Shown one piece after another: positions 1 to 11,187 of a stretch of 64,000 bases of DNA. The position numbers were made by a program, and so were the translations under genes. Within the stretch, counting starts at the first letter, position 1; each line of letters begins with the position of its first letter. Source of the stretch: Sweltsa coloradensis. Taxonomy: Eukaryota; Arthropoda; Insecta; Plecoptera; Chloroperlidae. The notes under the pieces were generated by a model, which was given only the letters and a program-made list of their open reading frames with translations, had not been told where the DNA came from and ran no database searches. The DNA lies in contig JAMZAV010001046.1 in NCBI GenBank assembly GCA_024449915.1, positions 186,001 to 250,000 of the forward strand, in the 5' to 3' direction.

Positions 1-2315
1 CGGTGGGGAGGGAGGGGGTTTGGGGCATCCCTGACACAGTATTTGATATTTTAAAATCTTTACAGATGCCCAGCTCGATAGTGTAGCAATTTCCTTTCTC
101 CCATATTTGGAGTTGGCTCTGTTCAACATTGCAGTCAAACGCGAGCGTTGGGTTATTATTTTTACCAAAAAGTATCAAAATACTACCTAGTACTAAGTAT
201 AGTAGTACCTTTGAAATGTAAAAAAAAATTACATATCACATTTTTAACAAGAAATGCAGTAGCAATCATCACTTTCTCACACCAATATACTCAAGCCGGT
301 TGGCAATCTATCAACATAATACATAATTCATAAAAAGTATTAAAATACGCATGCATTTTCAGTCAATCTGAAATCATAAAATGTACTTTTGGCATCATCA
401 GAAACACAAAATGTCGGGAACATCCGAGCCCTAGTCATTAGGCCTATTTACCAACTTCAAAACTTTAACAGTAGGCCTATAATTAAATAAGGACATTGAG
501 ACTGTATTACCAGCATTAATGCAAATTTTACTAAATACTAGAGATGGGACAATTCCGATACCGGCGATTCCACAGATTCTCTAAGAATCGTTAGGAATCG
601 GAATCGCTCAAAATTATTGTATTGGTTGTACCATACATGTATTTGCACTTTGTAAACATTCTAAAACCAAATATAGAAGGGCCTAATATTGATTGAAAGA
701 TACTAGAGTTGAAACTACTACCAGATGCCTTGCATTGTGTTTAATAGGACCTACAAAACAAGGCAAAAAACTAACAACATAAAATAACTATGTTTGTAGC
801 AAGTCAAGGACTGAATTAGTTGTAAATTTAATTCATTAATCATTACATTATCTTGGTAATCAACCTACCTCAGACTAATCTATGTGTCCATTTACAGTGT
901 TTATCCAAGCTTGGTTAGTATAAGAATTAGAATCTTTCAAGAATCGGTACCTACCGAACACATTTGTAGAATCGGAATCGATATCGGTCAAATTTGGAAT
1001 CGGATCAAGTTAAAGTTCCATCGATTATCGTAAGGGGTTGTGGTTTGCACTAATATGCCTCATTCAAATTTGTTTGTCGCAATCAGGGCACATTTCAAAA
1101 TATTATTGAATGTTTGTAGTACTTGTAGTACTTTATAGGCTTCAGGCCTAAAGCAGTAGACAATCATATGAAATGTTCTCTGATCATCATCACCAAAATT
1201 ATGATAGGGTAGCTTGTTATATGGTGAGTAACTGTACATCCAACTCATTTCTAGAACAATTCACCTTGGTAGGAACTCCAAAAATATATACATAAGTTAG
1301 CTTTCAATTGATACTTAAAAGAGGAGTAAGGACTATGCCAGGCATACGGACCACTTTGCATCAAGTAAGATATTAATACATTTGTTTGTGTATTGCAAGT
1401 TATAAACAATTAAGCCAAAGTGGATAAGATAGGCCTATGGGAACTAGGGCAATCTGGACAATAAATAATTACAAAAATATTGTTTCTGCAAAAGGTCTGA
1501 AAGTATTTTAACTGAAAAGAATTATCTCAACCATTATGTACGTTGTGTACTACGTATATGAATATGATATTGACAATTTAGGGAGGTGCACACTACAGTA
1601 GGAACTCCGAACTTGTGCACATCCGCAGTTACAGGGCCAACTTCACGGAAGGCAAGTACTCCTGGTTTTATCTACCAACTCCACACATTTCCATTCAAAC
1701 AATAAATAAAAATCATCTCTTCAACATTGGGTGTGCACTAACCTAGAATTTCACAGCTCATACTTAATGGAACTTAGCATATATCACACCAACTGCACTG
1801 GATCTGCAGCTATTATATAAGGTAGTACTGTAGTATATTGATAATACACATTCTAATCGTACAAAAGAATAATATAACAAAACAAGTTTTGGCAATTTTA
1901 CGTAACTAAAACTACACATCCAGCATAAATTAAAAGAAAATCACAATCTAGGAATGAACACAAATCACCATTTAAAATGTTCTCATTGAAGTAATAAATT
2001 ATGAATAGACTATGCATAATAGTTCACAACTAGAGTTGTATTTAAGTTGGGCCCAGACATTGGTTTGAGTTCGGTTCCTTTCTACCTAGGCCTACTATAA
2101 GAACTAAGAAGGTTGGGTTGGGGGGGTTGGGTTGGGATGGCGGTGTTCATATCATAAAAAAGCCAAGTCTATCTGTATCTGCAGTCTGCACACATGACTG
2201 TACCTAATTCAGATCTTGTTTGTAATAAATTTGAATTAAATCATTTCAATTAAGTATTCATGGACTAGGTTTGTAAGCCGATAATAAATACTATGATGAC
2301 AATCAGTGAGTTAAC
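1..2315. other. Non-coding stretch, no gene recognised
   Basis: No reading frame here has recognisable domains; all are short. Positions 541-1015 carry repeated GGAATCG/CGATTCC motifs in both orientations, starting GAGATGGGAC and ending near GTTCCATC. This resembles the ends of a decayed hAT-type element, but no target duplication is clear. Positions 2110-2145 are G-rich (GGGTTGGG repeats). The segment downstream of the REXO1-like stop should include its 3' UTR, but no convincing poly(A) signal was picked out. Confidence 0.5.
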
Positions 2316-4097
2316 TTAATTGACTATTGAATGAAAGTCTTTACGAACTCTCCACAACATAAGTTCAGTGCAAGCACGTGCATCTTCAAAGCTATCGTGA
2401 CCTGACGAGTCTTGTTGTATTTTACGTTTTAGGAAACATCCTACTAGAGACTTGAGTGATCGACGGTATGGCAGACCGTAATAGTGAGGAAACACAACGG
2501 ATGTGTCAATGACAGTACTATGGATAATACGTAGAGCTTTTAGGTCGTTTTCCAGCCCATGGCCGATCAATATAGTGTCTGTGTTGATGAAACCCAACAA
2601 GTCATTTTGGACATCTACAAGAGACTTGGTTGCTCCACTGTTTTTTAGATCTCGAGCCGTAATTCCCGAGAACCTGGTATTGTAATCGATTATGTAGTTT
2701 TCTGGTTGGACCAAACAGTCGTAAACCAGACGCCCGTCTGCTCCTACGACTGTCACCTTGGTCAACTCTAGACCGCGAGTAGTGAAGCACATCTCGCAGT
2801 CTAGCGCATATATGCCAAAGTTACCATCGTGCGGTGGGGTTTTGCAAGGCCGTGTGCGCACATAGCCTTCAAAAGGTCCATTCACACCCACCCCTACACC
2901 ATTCCAAACATGAAGTTTCCCCGTTGTACAACCATGAGAAGTAGAACCACCTTTGCAACAGCTGTACTCAGTGTGAAGAGATGTACGAGAGTCAATAACC
3001 TTCTGAAGTTTTCCCCAGTGATACTTGCACTTCTCTTGCGTTAAATATTCACCATCTAGCGTCACGAAAAAGCCACGCCTACAACGAACACATTTCTTTT
3101 CGTCACTACTGCTCCACTTTCTCTCGTCAGCTGAATGGCTTTCGTCTCCTTTACCTTTGTGCAGTTCAAAAGTAGATTTGTAGTCTTTATTGTTTCCAAC
3201 AGACCTGTCTCCCATCTCGTAGTAATCTGAGCTTTCGGACACGTCTTGTGAACGACTACTGGATGTTTCTTCACTTGAGACTTGATCACTACTGCTATTA
3301 CTTGCTTCAGTAAGATTAAACTTCTCTGCAAACTTGGGCTTCTCCCGATGTTCTGCATTCCACTGAACGCCAATATCTCCATAATCCATCCCGGGATGCC
3401 CTTTTTGAACAAGACTAGAAATGTACATAGTGTTGCTTACTTCTATACTCTCATAGGCACACTCTACTACCTGCTTGCTCATAGGAACAAACTCCCGAGC
3501 ATTGACATCAAAAAAGTGAGAAGATCTATTCAGGGAATGGTGTTCAGCAAAACTTTCTTTACGAGCACCAGGATACATAGCCCCGGATGGATTTTTATAA
3601 ATAATGGCTTTACCTGGGTAAAGTGCACTTTCAACCGGATATCCCAAACCCATAAGTTGATCCGAACTAAGAACATAGTGTCGTAAAAAAACAGACAAAT
3701 CACCGTCGTGTAGGTTGAGTCTCGTGTACTGACGGAGTGCAGCAACAAAGTTATGGCGCACGTTGCTTAAACACTTATCTGCAACATTAATGGTGTTCGA
3801 GTTGCGTCGCGTCTTGCCCTTGGAAGTCTTTTTCGAGGTAGGCTTGCCAGTCCGGGCCGCGGGCGAGTCGTCATCTCGACGGACGCGATTCCTTCTCTGG
3901 CGGCGAGTGAGTTTGGCTCCGGTCTCCGGGTTGTTTTCCTTGTTGCCCTCGCTCCCACTGCTGTTCCCACTGCCGCCCCCGGGATCCAGATCGTCTGTTG
4001 TGTCTTCGTCAGAAAGAGGGAACCAATCATACTCACATCCTAACCAAACCATGCAAGCACCGTCACAACTGTACACTATGTAATGAAAACAGTTCAA
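2316..4097 (-). CDS. REXO1: REXO1-like RNA exonuclease, C-terminal coding exon (DEDDh family)
   Basis: This 593-residue open frame ends at a TAA stop and carries a complete DEDDh 3'-5' exonuclease domain. The REXO1 family trims RNA 3' ends in the nucleus; the vertebrate protein is also known as an Elongin A-binding protein. Seen here: Exo I motif DCEM at about residues 433-436, Exo II HGLEND with Asp at about 518, IDT at 530-532, and Exo III HDSFED at 567-572, which supply the metal-binding acids and catalytic His. Directly upstream is the Cys/His-rich block typical of REXO1 (CVRC 336-339, CKYH 357-360, CC 380-381). The 130 residues before it are Ser/Glu/Asp-rich linker. Residues 30-105 are acidic and Gly/Ser-rich, then strongly basic, like a nuclear localisation region. 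Vertebrate REXO1 is about twice as long, so the N-terminal half is missing. The ATG at 4097 may lie in intron or 5' UTR; an internal ATG at residue 16 or an upstream exon are alternatives. The family call is secure, the 5' limit is not. Confidence 0.9.
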   Translation of the reverse strand: MNCFHYIVYSCDGACMVWLGCEYDWFPLSDEDTTDDLDPGGGSGNSSGSEGNKENNPETGAKLTRRQRRNRVRRDDDSPAARTGKPTSKKTSKGKTRRNSNTINVADKCLSNVRHNFVAALRQYTRLNLHDGDLSVFLRHYVLSSDQLMGLGYPVESALYPGKAIIYKNPSGAMYPGARKESFAEHHSLNRSSHFFDVNAREFVPMSKQVVECAYESIEVSNTMYISSLVQKGHPGMDYGDIGVQWNAEHREKPKFAEKFNLTEASNSSSDQVSSEETSSSRSQDVSESSDYYEMGDRSVGNNKDYKSTFELHKGKGDESHSADERKWSSSDEKKCVRCRRGFFVTLDGEYLTQEKCKYHWGKLQKVIDSRTSLHTEYSCCKGGSTSHGCTTGKLHVWNGVGVGVNGPFEGYVRTRPCKTPPHDGNFGIYALDCEMCFTTRGLELTKVTVVGADGRLVYDCLVQPENYIIDYNTRFSGITARDLKNSGATKSLVDVQNDLLGFINTDTILIGHGLENDLKALRIIHSTVIDTSVVFPHYYGLPYRRSLKSLVGCFLKRKIQQDSSGHDSFEDARACTELMLWRVRKDFHSIVN

Positions 4098-4747
4098 AGA
4101 TCATGACTTCTTTGCCTTGTGAAAGTAAAGAGTTGAAGACTGCAGGCCACAGGAATGCATTGAACACAGCACTGTTTCCAATTTCCATAGAGACAGCTAC
4201 CCAAGAACCAATATCAATCATAAACTGCCACCCACAGAAACCCGAAACTGTTACATAGCATTTATTTAAATTAATATTTCATTCTTCCCAATTCTAATTC
4301 TACCCAAGATGAAGATCCAATCAATCATACAACTAAACTGATAAATTACCTAAAGCAAATTTCACTGGAACAAAGCAACGAGGCTACATGTTATACCATT
4401 TACCTAGGTATAACCTTTTTCACATTCCCAACCATAAACTAACCCTTTTCTCAAAGTTCCACAATAGGCCTATCTAGCTTTAAAACTCTCTATGACAAGC
4501 TACCAAACAACACACAAACCTCTCCCTCCATTTCAACTTTTAAGTCTAACATGAAATCATTTCTCATATCCAAAAGTTTCTACTCGATCCATGAATACCT
4601 CTCCGCATAGAATGTAAAAAATATTGTAAATAGAAATACTTATTTACCAATCAATTTATCATGTTAAAAGTTAAAAATTAATTTCTCTATGGGACATTAC
4701 ATTATGTTTATTTTCTAGCTACTACATACCAAACTATTTTATATCAT
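4098..4747. other. Non-coding stretch upstream of the REXO1-like exon
   Basis: Sequence 5' of the REXO1-like frame on the minus strand. I see no further exon with REXO1 similarity. It is AT-rich intron- or flank-like DNA. Confidence 0.4.
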
Positions 4748-4773
4748 ATTATTATTATTATTATTATTATTAT
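4748..4773. repeat. (ATT)n microsatellite
   Basis: About eight uninterrupted ATT units, immediately followed by a repeat beginning ACGAGTGAGCCTAGCGAACG. Confidence 0.9.
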
Positions 4774-4935
4774 ACGAGTGAGCCTAGCGAACGTAAGTCT
4801 TTCCTAACGCTATACTCGATCGGGCCTTGGCCGTGAGCATTGTCTGTTAAATGTCTGTTTGTCCGGGCTCATACGGCCGAACGGCCTAATAGATTGAGCT
4901 GAAATTTTAAACAGATATCCGTGACCAGGTAACTT
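4774..4935 (+). repeat. Diverged noncoding repeat with GAGTGAGC...AGCGAACG end
   Basis: Shows the same plan as families A and B elsewhere in the window: a GAGTGAGC/TAGCGAACG start, then TGTCTGTTTGTCCGGG, an ACGG motif, and GATTGAGCTGAAATTTT. The sequence is otherwise different. Only the first 160 bp can be followed. Confidence 0.4.
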
Positions 4936-5039
4936 AGAACTGCTAGCAAAATGAACAATATTCGTTGCGATTTAAGCTCACAAGAAATAAAAATGTGAAA
5001 AATGTGAACTTAGATTGCAAATGTTTACAATACCCATTA

Positions 5040-5664
5040 AGGGCCCTTTACACGAGGAAGTTGGAAAAGTAAAAAGAAAAAGTGAGGAGAAAAAGTAGCT
5101 TTTTTGTAGTAGAGATAGCGTGCAGCTTATGGGACTTTTCGAGTTGCCTTCACACGGGGAAGTTGAAAAGAACACCTTTGCCACAGCTTGATATATAAGT
5201 GGCGGTGGAAATTCCTGCCCGACTGTCAGCTGAGTGTCATTCTGTCATATTGTAAAATATGCGCAAAAACTGTGTTTCATAGCGTCTATCGAACTAGCAC
5301 ATTTAGTTTGACCCAAAATAGGGATGCAGGTGAGAGAATGCGGAACCCGATCGCGGCTGGCAGTGACGTTGCCGTTTTTAGCATCGGGTTTGTACCTAAC
5401 CTAGGCCTAGGCTCCACTAGGCCCTAGGTTTTAGGCCTAGATCCTAGATTAGTAAACAAACACGCGCCAGTACTGTGTAAAGATCAAGATTGAAGAAAAC
5501 AATTGTCATGGTTAGCCCGCGCGGCGCAACAGTTTCGCACAAAGGCCGAGAGGTGACGCCAGGCACAAACTTTTTCTCTTCGTCCGTGTGAAGGCTTCGA
5601 AAAGCTACTCGTTCTTTTCACTTTTTACTTTTTACTTTTTCAACTTCCCCGTGTAAGGGGCCCT
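5040..5664. mobile_element. Harbinger-like MITE with TTA target duplication
   Basis: The two ends are inverted copies of about 38 bp, starting AGGGCCCTTTACACG and ending CGTGTAAGGGGCCCT. TTA stands directly outside each end (5037-5039 and 5665-5667), fitting the 3-bp TWA duplication of PIF/Harbinger elements. The 625-bp interior has AAAAAGTAAAAAG-rich subterminal tracts and no transposase, so it is non-autonomous. Superfamily assignment rests on TSD length; other superfamilies with similar GGGCCC ends are possible. Confidence 0.65.
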
Positions 5665-5859
5665 TTAGTAAAATAGAACACAGCCTGTGAAAGTTTGCGA
5701 TCAGATGAACCAAGTAAATTTGTTTATTATTTTGTTTTCATTATGCATGCCTTCTGTCATTCTGTAAATGATGCTAGGCCATTGCTGGCTATAAAGGATA
5801 CTATTATACACTTCGTTTGGGCTGGTGATGATCTACAAGAAACAGTGCGACGTATTTTA

Positions 5860-6550
5860 TCTCGCAAACATCAGCTGGTAAGTAGGGTAGTATATTACTT
5901 TCCGAAACTAGAATGCGAGCTCTGGTAGTCATTGTCGGGGACCCCCCATATTCTCTGACGACCTTCCCAACGACGACGACCAGGACAAAACGAACGATGA
6001 CAAAGACGATGACGACCACGACGCAAGAACCCTCCTTTTCTTTCACCTTTACCCGCGTGGCTATTTCTGACCAGCACCAGCATGGGATTTTCCTCCCTAT
6101 ATCCTCTCGGCAAGAGTGGTGATTTTTGACCTAGCGGTTGTCGCACCCTTAATCCAAACTAAAACTAAATTGGGACGTATGGGACCAGCCTTTTTTCATA
6201 ATAGGACGACGACAAACGGTTGACGCACCCTGAAACCAAAAAACTATAAACCACTTTCTCTGTTCGCCTAGACCCAAATATTTTATTTTTTTGGGTTTAT
6301 TTGGATTAAGGAGGCGTCAACCGTTAGGTCATAATGCACGACTCTAGTCTAGGGGATGGGGAGGAGGGGCCCATGCTGGTCAGAACCAGCCATGGGTAAG
6401 GGGAAGAAGGGGGATTTCTCACGTCGTGGTCGTCATTGTCTTTGTCATCGTTCATTGTGTCATTGTCACCATCGTCGGGGAGGTCTTCAAGGGAAGGGGG
6501 AGGTGTCCCCGACGACGATTGCCAGAGCTCGCTTCTGGTTTTGGGGAGTA
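5860..6550. repeat. Inverted pair of SINE-like family D copies
   Basis: Two copies of one GC-rich repeat stand in opposite orientation about a centre near 6235. The left copy (about 5860-6115) reads CATCAGCTGGTA, GAGCTCTGG, then GACGACGACCAGG and GACCACGACG, ending GACCAGCACCAGCATGGG. The right copy (about 6365-6550) reads the complement from CCCATGCTGGTCAGAACC. Spacer arms also pair: CGCACCCTTAATCCAAA against TTTGGATTAAGGAGGCG. The same repeat occurs singly at 30798-31149 and 44690-45000. The frames it opens (DDD- or RR-rich) are not genes. Confidence 0.65.
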
Positions 6551-6779
6551 GCTGATGTTTGCGAGGTGGACATTTTCTCTTGAATCGCCTTTTACGATTA
6601 GCAGAGCCATGCTCTGGGCCAATTCTACCCCGAGCCCAGACGGAATCGTCTTTAATTTTTCATACATTGACGCTGGAGGAAGTACTAAGGGTCATACACC
6701 GGCCGTTCCATTTAGCCTGGGGTGTAGCCTATCTGTTCAACAAGGGTCTGTGACCACAAAATATGTTTGTATAAAGATT

Positions 6780-7041
6780 ATAACTAGGGAAACGCCAAAG
6801 TCGTTGTTAGACGAGTGAGTGAGCCATGTGTTGTGTACCCGCTAACATTACTTTTCTTCCCCCTACCTTTGACCTCCCTATAGCCTATCATTGGTTAAAG
6901 TGGCGCATTATGGCCGGTCAGTTGACGTGCCCTTAAACTTAAAAACTTATAATTACCTAACTTAAATCCAATCAATGTTCACGGGTACTCAACACGTGGC
7001 TCTCTCACTCGTCTAACAACGACTTTGGCTTCCCTAGTTAT
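6780..7041. mobile_element. Palindromic MITE, 262 bp
   Basis: The ends are near-perfect inverted repeats of about 55 bp: ATAACTAGGG, then AAAGTCGTTGTTAGACGAG and CATGTG on the left, and CACGTGG, then CTCGTCTAACAACGACTTT and CCCTAGTTAT on the right. The interior is short and noncoding. The ends contain TA, so a TA target is possible, but the exact duplication cannot be separated from the inverted repeat. Confidence 0.7.
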
Positions 7042-7075
7042 TTATTGATTCATAGCAACTGCTATGAATCAATAA
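7042..7075. repeat. Perfect 16-bp hairpin
   Basis: ATTGATTCATAGCA, then AC, then its exact complement, with TT and AA extending the stem to 16 bp around a 2-nt spacer. It abuts the right end of the preceding palindromic MITE. Confidence 0.8.
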
Positions 7076-7117
7076 CTATGTCCTTAAAGCGGGCTTATGC
7101 TTAAAAACCTAATATTA

Positions 7118-7169
<52 letters not shown>
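7076..7169. repeat. (ATT)n microsatellite with GCGGGCTTATGC leader
   Basis: A pure ATT array (about 7118-7169) preceded by AAAGCGGGCTTATGCTTAAA. The complement of that leader also sits beside an ATT array at 60686-60720, so the leader and array belong to one repeat, probably the tail of SINE family S1. Confidence 0.7.
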
Positions 7170-7173
<4 letters not shown>

Positions 7174-7654
7174 TAATCTACACTGTTCTCTTTCAAAACA
7201 TTATCATTATTAACTATTAGAGATGTCAAACAGTAAACAATTGAACTCCCATGATCAACATCAGAATACTGAATAATCATAATTAAAATAACCATTATTG
7301 ATCCATCAATGGGCTTAATTGGTAGATTAAGTCTTTTTCACTATTATCAATTTGCTTGCACCATTCAAAATAAATTTGGTTGATCACTTTTGTACATCAA
7401 AATCGAACCAAAAAAAGCTACCTTCAAACTTAATAATTAATATTTTCATCCGTTCTAATCCATCCATAGTAATAATTTTAGTTACTACAGTGGCTTTCAG
7501 TTCGGCTTGTCAGCAGTCAAACCAGTTTCTAAGGGAGGTTCTCTAGGTTAACGTAGCCTCAGGCACTGACGAGCCAAACTGAAAGGAATTTTACTTTATG
7601 ATTAGCTTAGGTATCCTAATAGGATATCTCGATAAATACCATAAATAAATTTAA

Positions 7655-8026
7655 AAAAATTGTATTTAGATTTTAGAGTCTACCCACTCAGTTATATAAC
7701 TGATTTTCAGTGGGGGACAGTAAATCAAAGCGACCAAGCCAACCCTGTAGGCCCCGACACAATCGACGAGTGAGCAATAACCAACAAAGATCGATATTTT
7801 TAAATAGGAAATATAGCAATCAGTGGTATGGACAGTGCGAACACCCGTGGATCAACGCCAGAATCAACAAGGCCGATTCAGAACAACTTTGAATTTATTA
7901 TGTGCCTCGTTGCTAGGACGGCTCCAAAGTCACCGTTTACAAACTCCTAAGACAAGAACTGATGGACTTAAGTCCAAATCAGAAGTTAAAAAACTTCTGA
8001 TATGATACGCTAACCACAAGACTATG
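7655..8026 (-). mobile_element. tRNA-derived SINE family S1, copy 1 (5' head worn)
   Basis: On the minus strand this matches the copy at 60253-60660 through the whole body: CTTAAGTCCATCAG, GGTAAACGGTGACTTTGG, ATTCTGGCGTTGAT, CGTCGATTGTGTCGGGGCC, GTCCCCCACTGAAAATCAG, TATATAACTGAGTGGGTAG. The tRNA-like head is reduced to a remnant near 8000-8026. The element is not coding. Confidence 0.8.
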
Positions 8027-8339
8027 TACAGACAACTACGTACAAAAAAATCAAAAATGCATGCACAGAAGATAAATTGGATAAGCATCACATTCTAAGG
8101 CAAGAAGCACCATATTTAGTAAAGCTTTTAGTAGCTTTTAGTAAAGCTTTTATTTGTCATCTCAAAGCAACTGGAGGAATTGAAAATAATTTCTTCAAGG
8201 AATAAATTTTCAATCAAAAAATATTTATCAAATGAATGAATACAGCATGAGCATATTATTTTAAAGGAAATGTCTTGTACCAAGTCTCATCACAATTAAC
8301 CAACAACTGATGTTCTTTATGACATTATTGTCTGCTATA

Positions 8340-8625
8340 GCATAACCAGAGCATAATTATGTTTGTAAGATGGCCTTGGTATCGTTCTCTTTTACGATTA
8401 AAAGAATGATTTGGGCCAAATTCTACTGCGGGTTTAGAAGAGTGTGTTTTTATATCATTGTATTTGTCATCGTTTGAGTATCATCGGGGGGATTCAGCAA
8501 GGGGCAGATCCCTGATAAAAACAAATGACAAACGTAACTATAGTTTCGGAAAAACTCCCGTATTTACTAGCTGATGTTAGCACAATGGTCTGCCTCATTC
8601 ATCGCCTTTTACTATCAAATCACTG
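8340..8625 (+). repeat. Diverged family D fragment
   Basis: Weak similarity to the GC-rich family D repeat: CTTTTACGATTA, GGGCCAAATTCTAC, ATCGGGGGGATT, then TAGCTGATGTTAGC and CGCCTTTTACTATC in a different order. No gene content is seen between 8031 and 8725. Confidence 0.35.
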
Positions 8626-9425
8626 AATTAGCCTATTTGACAATTGCAAAGTAAAATAATCCATTATAATTGTTGCATCGTCTGCTTGTAGCTTTGTTGT
8701 TCGTTTTAAATAATAAATGCGTTAGCAGTAAGATCCCTCTTATCAGATCTTCTCTTATCCGATGTACCGTGTTAACCAAGCCGCCAAAAAAAAAAAAAAA
8801 AAATTAAAATAAAACATAAAAATAAATACAGACGCCGCGCCGCACTTTTTTAAATGTACTCGCATACATTTGTAGGCATGCCTTACGAGTAGGGATGACA
8901 TCGGGTACCCGGTTCCAGAAATTACCCGGAGCCGATTTTAAGATCCGGGTATATTTCGCGGCCGTTTTTAGGCTAATTCACCATTTTAGATTACAAGCTA
9001 CGTGGTTGCGGTCTTTCCCGCGGAGCAAAGATGGCCGCGGAGCGTGCCCGCTGCCTAAAGAGTAATTGGAGTTGACGACAGAGCGCGTTGTAAGCTATCA
9101 CGTGCTTCCGTCCGTCTCGGCGAGTCGCGCCCATGCCTCGAGTGAGTGCAAGAGAGAAAGATGCGGCAATAAATCTTGGACACTGCCGTCTGCGCAGTAC
9201 GAGATGCGCGTACGATCCAACCAACTCACACTCACAGCTGACTGACAAAGATGGTTGGGTGTAGAAGTAGAATTCGCAATGCAATCATCTTTCAACCGAT
9301 TCACGAAATTCGTTATCACGACGCATAGGATTGTTATTCCTGGGCTTATGTTCTTTCTTTCCCAGGCTTATCTTGCGACGAGAGCTTCAGCGCGGGATAT
9401 AGTAGTGAGAGGTTTTCCCACATGA

Positions 9426-9535
9426 GAAAGAGAGCTAGGCCTAGCCTAGGCCTATGTTTGCATTGTAGGCCTAGCCTAGGCCTATGTTTGCATTGTAGGC
9501 CTAGCCTAGGCCTACTGCGTCGAGTTTAGGCCTAG
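9426..9535. repeat. Tandem 33-bp repeat of GGCCTAGCCTAGGCCTA
   Basis: Two and a half copies of a unit made of TAGGCCTAGCCTAGGCCTA followed by TGTTTGCATTG. It sits inside the pogo-like element just before the family B insertion. Confidence 0.8.
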
Positions 9536-9546
9536 ACATACGTTTT

Positions 9547-10149
9547 TTGGATGAGCGTAGCGAGCGAAGCGAAGATTCCATTTCACTACACTGGAGAAAA
9601 AAATCCGGAATGTTTTTTTTTTTTCCTTTCTTTTTTTTGTATTTTTGTCTGTCTGTTAACACGATTCCGGCTAAACCGATACTCCGATTGCGATGAAATT
9701 TTATGGATGCCTTCGAAATCTCTGAACTAAGAACTGCCACCTTTTTGAGCGCAATCGAAAAATTATTTCTCATGAAAATCGCAATTTTACGATTTTTTTC
9801 GATTTTTTAAAAATTTCTTCGACTTATAACTCCTACATGCTTTATCCGATTGTAATGATTTTTTCACAGAACCTTAATTTTATGAATTATATATTCGTGT
9901 GAAATTTGAGCGTAATCAAATAATTATTTCTCATGAAAATCGCAATTTTACGATTTTTTCCTTTTCTTAAATTACAATTAATTTTAAAAAATTAAGTTAA
10001 TTTTTTATTTAATTTGATTTAATTAAAAAAAAATTTCAACAAAGTTCTGATTTTTTCACAGAACAACAGAAAATCCGCATGACACATGGCAGCTCAATGC
10101 ACCAATTACGCTCATCCAACAACGCGGCGGGACTTAAGCGTTTTCCTAG
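9547..10149 (+). mobile_element. Family B noncoding element, near full length
   Basis: Starts GGATGAGCGTAGCGAGC after T-rich DNA and ends with ACGCTCATCCAACAACGC, then GCGTTTTCCTAG followed by T. The start GGATGAGC is repeated inverted 40 bp before the far end, and AACGC/GCGTT can form a 5-bp hairpin just before CTAG. The interior holds TGTCTGTCTGTTAACACG, TTCGAAATCTCTGAAC, and repeats of TCGATTTTT and ACAGAACCTTAATTTTATG. Other copies are at 13141-14068, 14336-15160, 15342-15943, 35640-36424 and 58092-58720. Confidence 0.75.
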
Positions 10150-10442
10150 TATTACGACATGTAGGCCTAATTGTGTACGTGTGTTTGTGAGCTTGATTTA
10201 CAAGCTATTAAATCATTTAGTATACCCTGTATGAAGTGTATCGTGTGTATTTTATGTTCCTTTATCCATTACATGTGTGGCTATGCTACGAGAGCAAATA
10301 AACAAATGAAACGCGCCATCCGAGTTTTTCGCAAATCCGAGGTGCCCCCGGTCTCATCCAACTCGGATAAGAGGGATCTTACTGTATTTTATTTGATGTT
10401 CAATCAAGCACCTGAACACCATAGCTAGATGTGACTATATTT

Positions 10443-10970
10443 TGGATGAGCAAAGCAAAGACTTCAATTTCACTGACCCCCCCCCCCCCCCCCCCCAAAG
10501 AAATTAGCTTGTATTTTTTTTGTGTTTGTATTTTTGTCTGTTTGTTCGCGCTCTACCGGGCAAACGGCATATGCAATCTTGATGAAAATTTGAGGGGACC
10601 TTCGAAATCTCTGAACTTAGACTTGCCACGTTTTTGGGTACAATCGATCAAATATTTCTTATGATTATCGTACTTTTACGATTTTAAATGAAATATTTTC
10701 GTGATACTTGGCCCGCGACCGGGCGAACGACTACTACGATCAATGAAACTTTATGGGAACGTTTAAAATCACTGAAATTATATATGTTATGATTTTAGAG
10801 ACATTTGAAGAAATATTTCTATAGAAATCATACTGTTACAATTTTTCCCCGATTTTTAATACAATATTTTCGTGATATTTGGGCAGATTCTGACGTAATC
10901 ATTGGACAGAAATATTTAAAAAAGCTCATACATTAACGTGACTGGAAAAAGTGTTCGCGAAGCGGCCTAG
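10443..10970 (+). mobile_element. Family A noncoding element
   Basis: Starts GGATGAGCAAAGCAAAG and ends with AGCTCATACATTAACGTG then GTGTTCGCGAAGCGGCCTAG. The interior has the family signature: a C tract, TGTCTGTTTGTTCGCG, CTACCGGGCAAACGGCATATG, TTCGAAATCTCTGAACTTAG, GCCACGTTTTTGGGTACAAT. The middle is partly deleted relative to the copy at 49430. Confidence 0.7.
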
Positions 10971-11187
10971 TAATTTTGATTGCTTCTTTTAATCTTTTTT
11001 GATTCTATATATTTATTATGTCCCAGAACTTTCAAGCTTGACCCTGTCTGCTGTTATGTGTAGGCCTGCTAGGAAAATGCCTAAGTCATTGATAGACAAG
11101 GGATAGAGCCATGTTTCATTCTGCATTGGACTTAATGTTTAAAATTGATACAATATGGAATTTCACATGGAACACACAAATTTTATG

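Larger units (their letters stand above)
8726..10384. mobile_element. pogo/Tigger-like element, split by a family B insertion
   Basis: The left end begins CAGTAAGATCCCTCTTAT and continues with a second TCTCTTATCCGA. The right end reads ACTCGGATAAGAGGGATCT then TACTG, followed by TA. CAGT...ACTG ends with TCTTATCCGA repeats and an upstream GAGGTGCCCCCGGTCTC block are typical of pogo-type Tc1/mariner elements with TA targets. The left flank is TTAG rather than a clean TA. No transposase frame remains. Positions 9547-10149 are a separate family B insertion, leaving about 1.06 kb. The GC-rich part at 8890-9420 includes a GGGTACCCGG palindrome. Confidence 0.62.

Noticed and set aside
2503..4083. 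Plus-strand and other minus-strand frames overlapping the REXO1-like exon
   Set aside because: They are shadows of the conserved frame and carry no domains.
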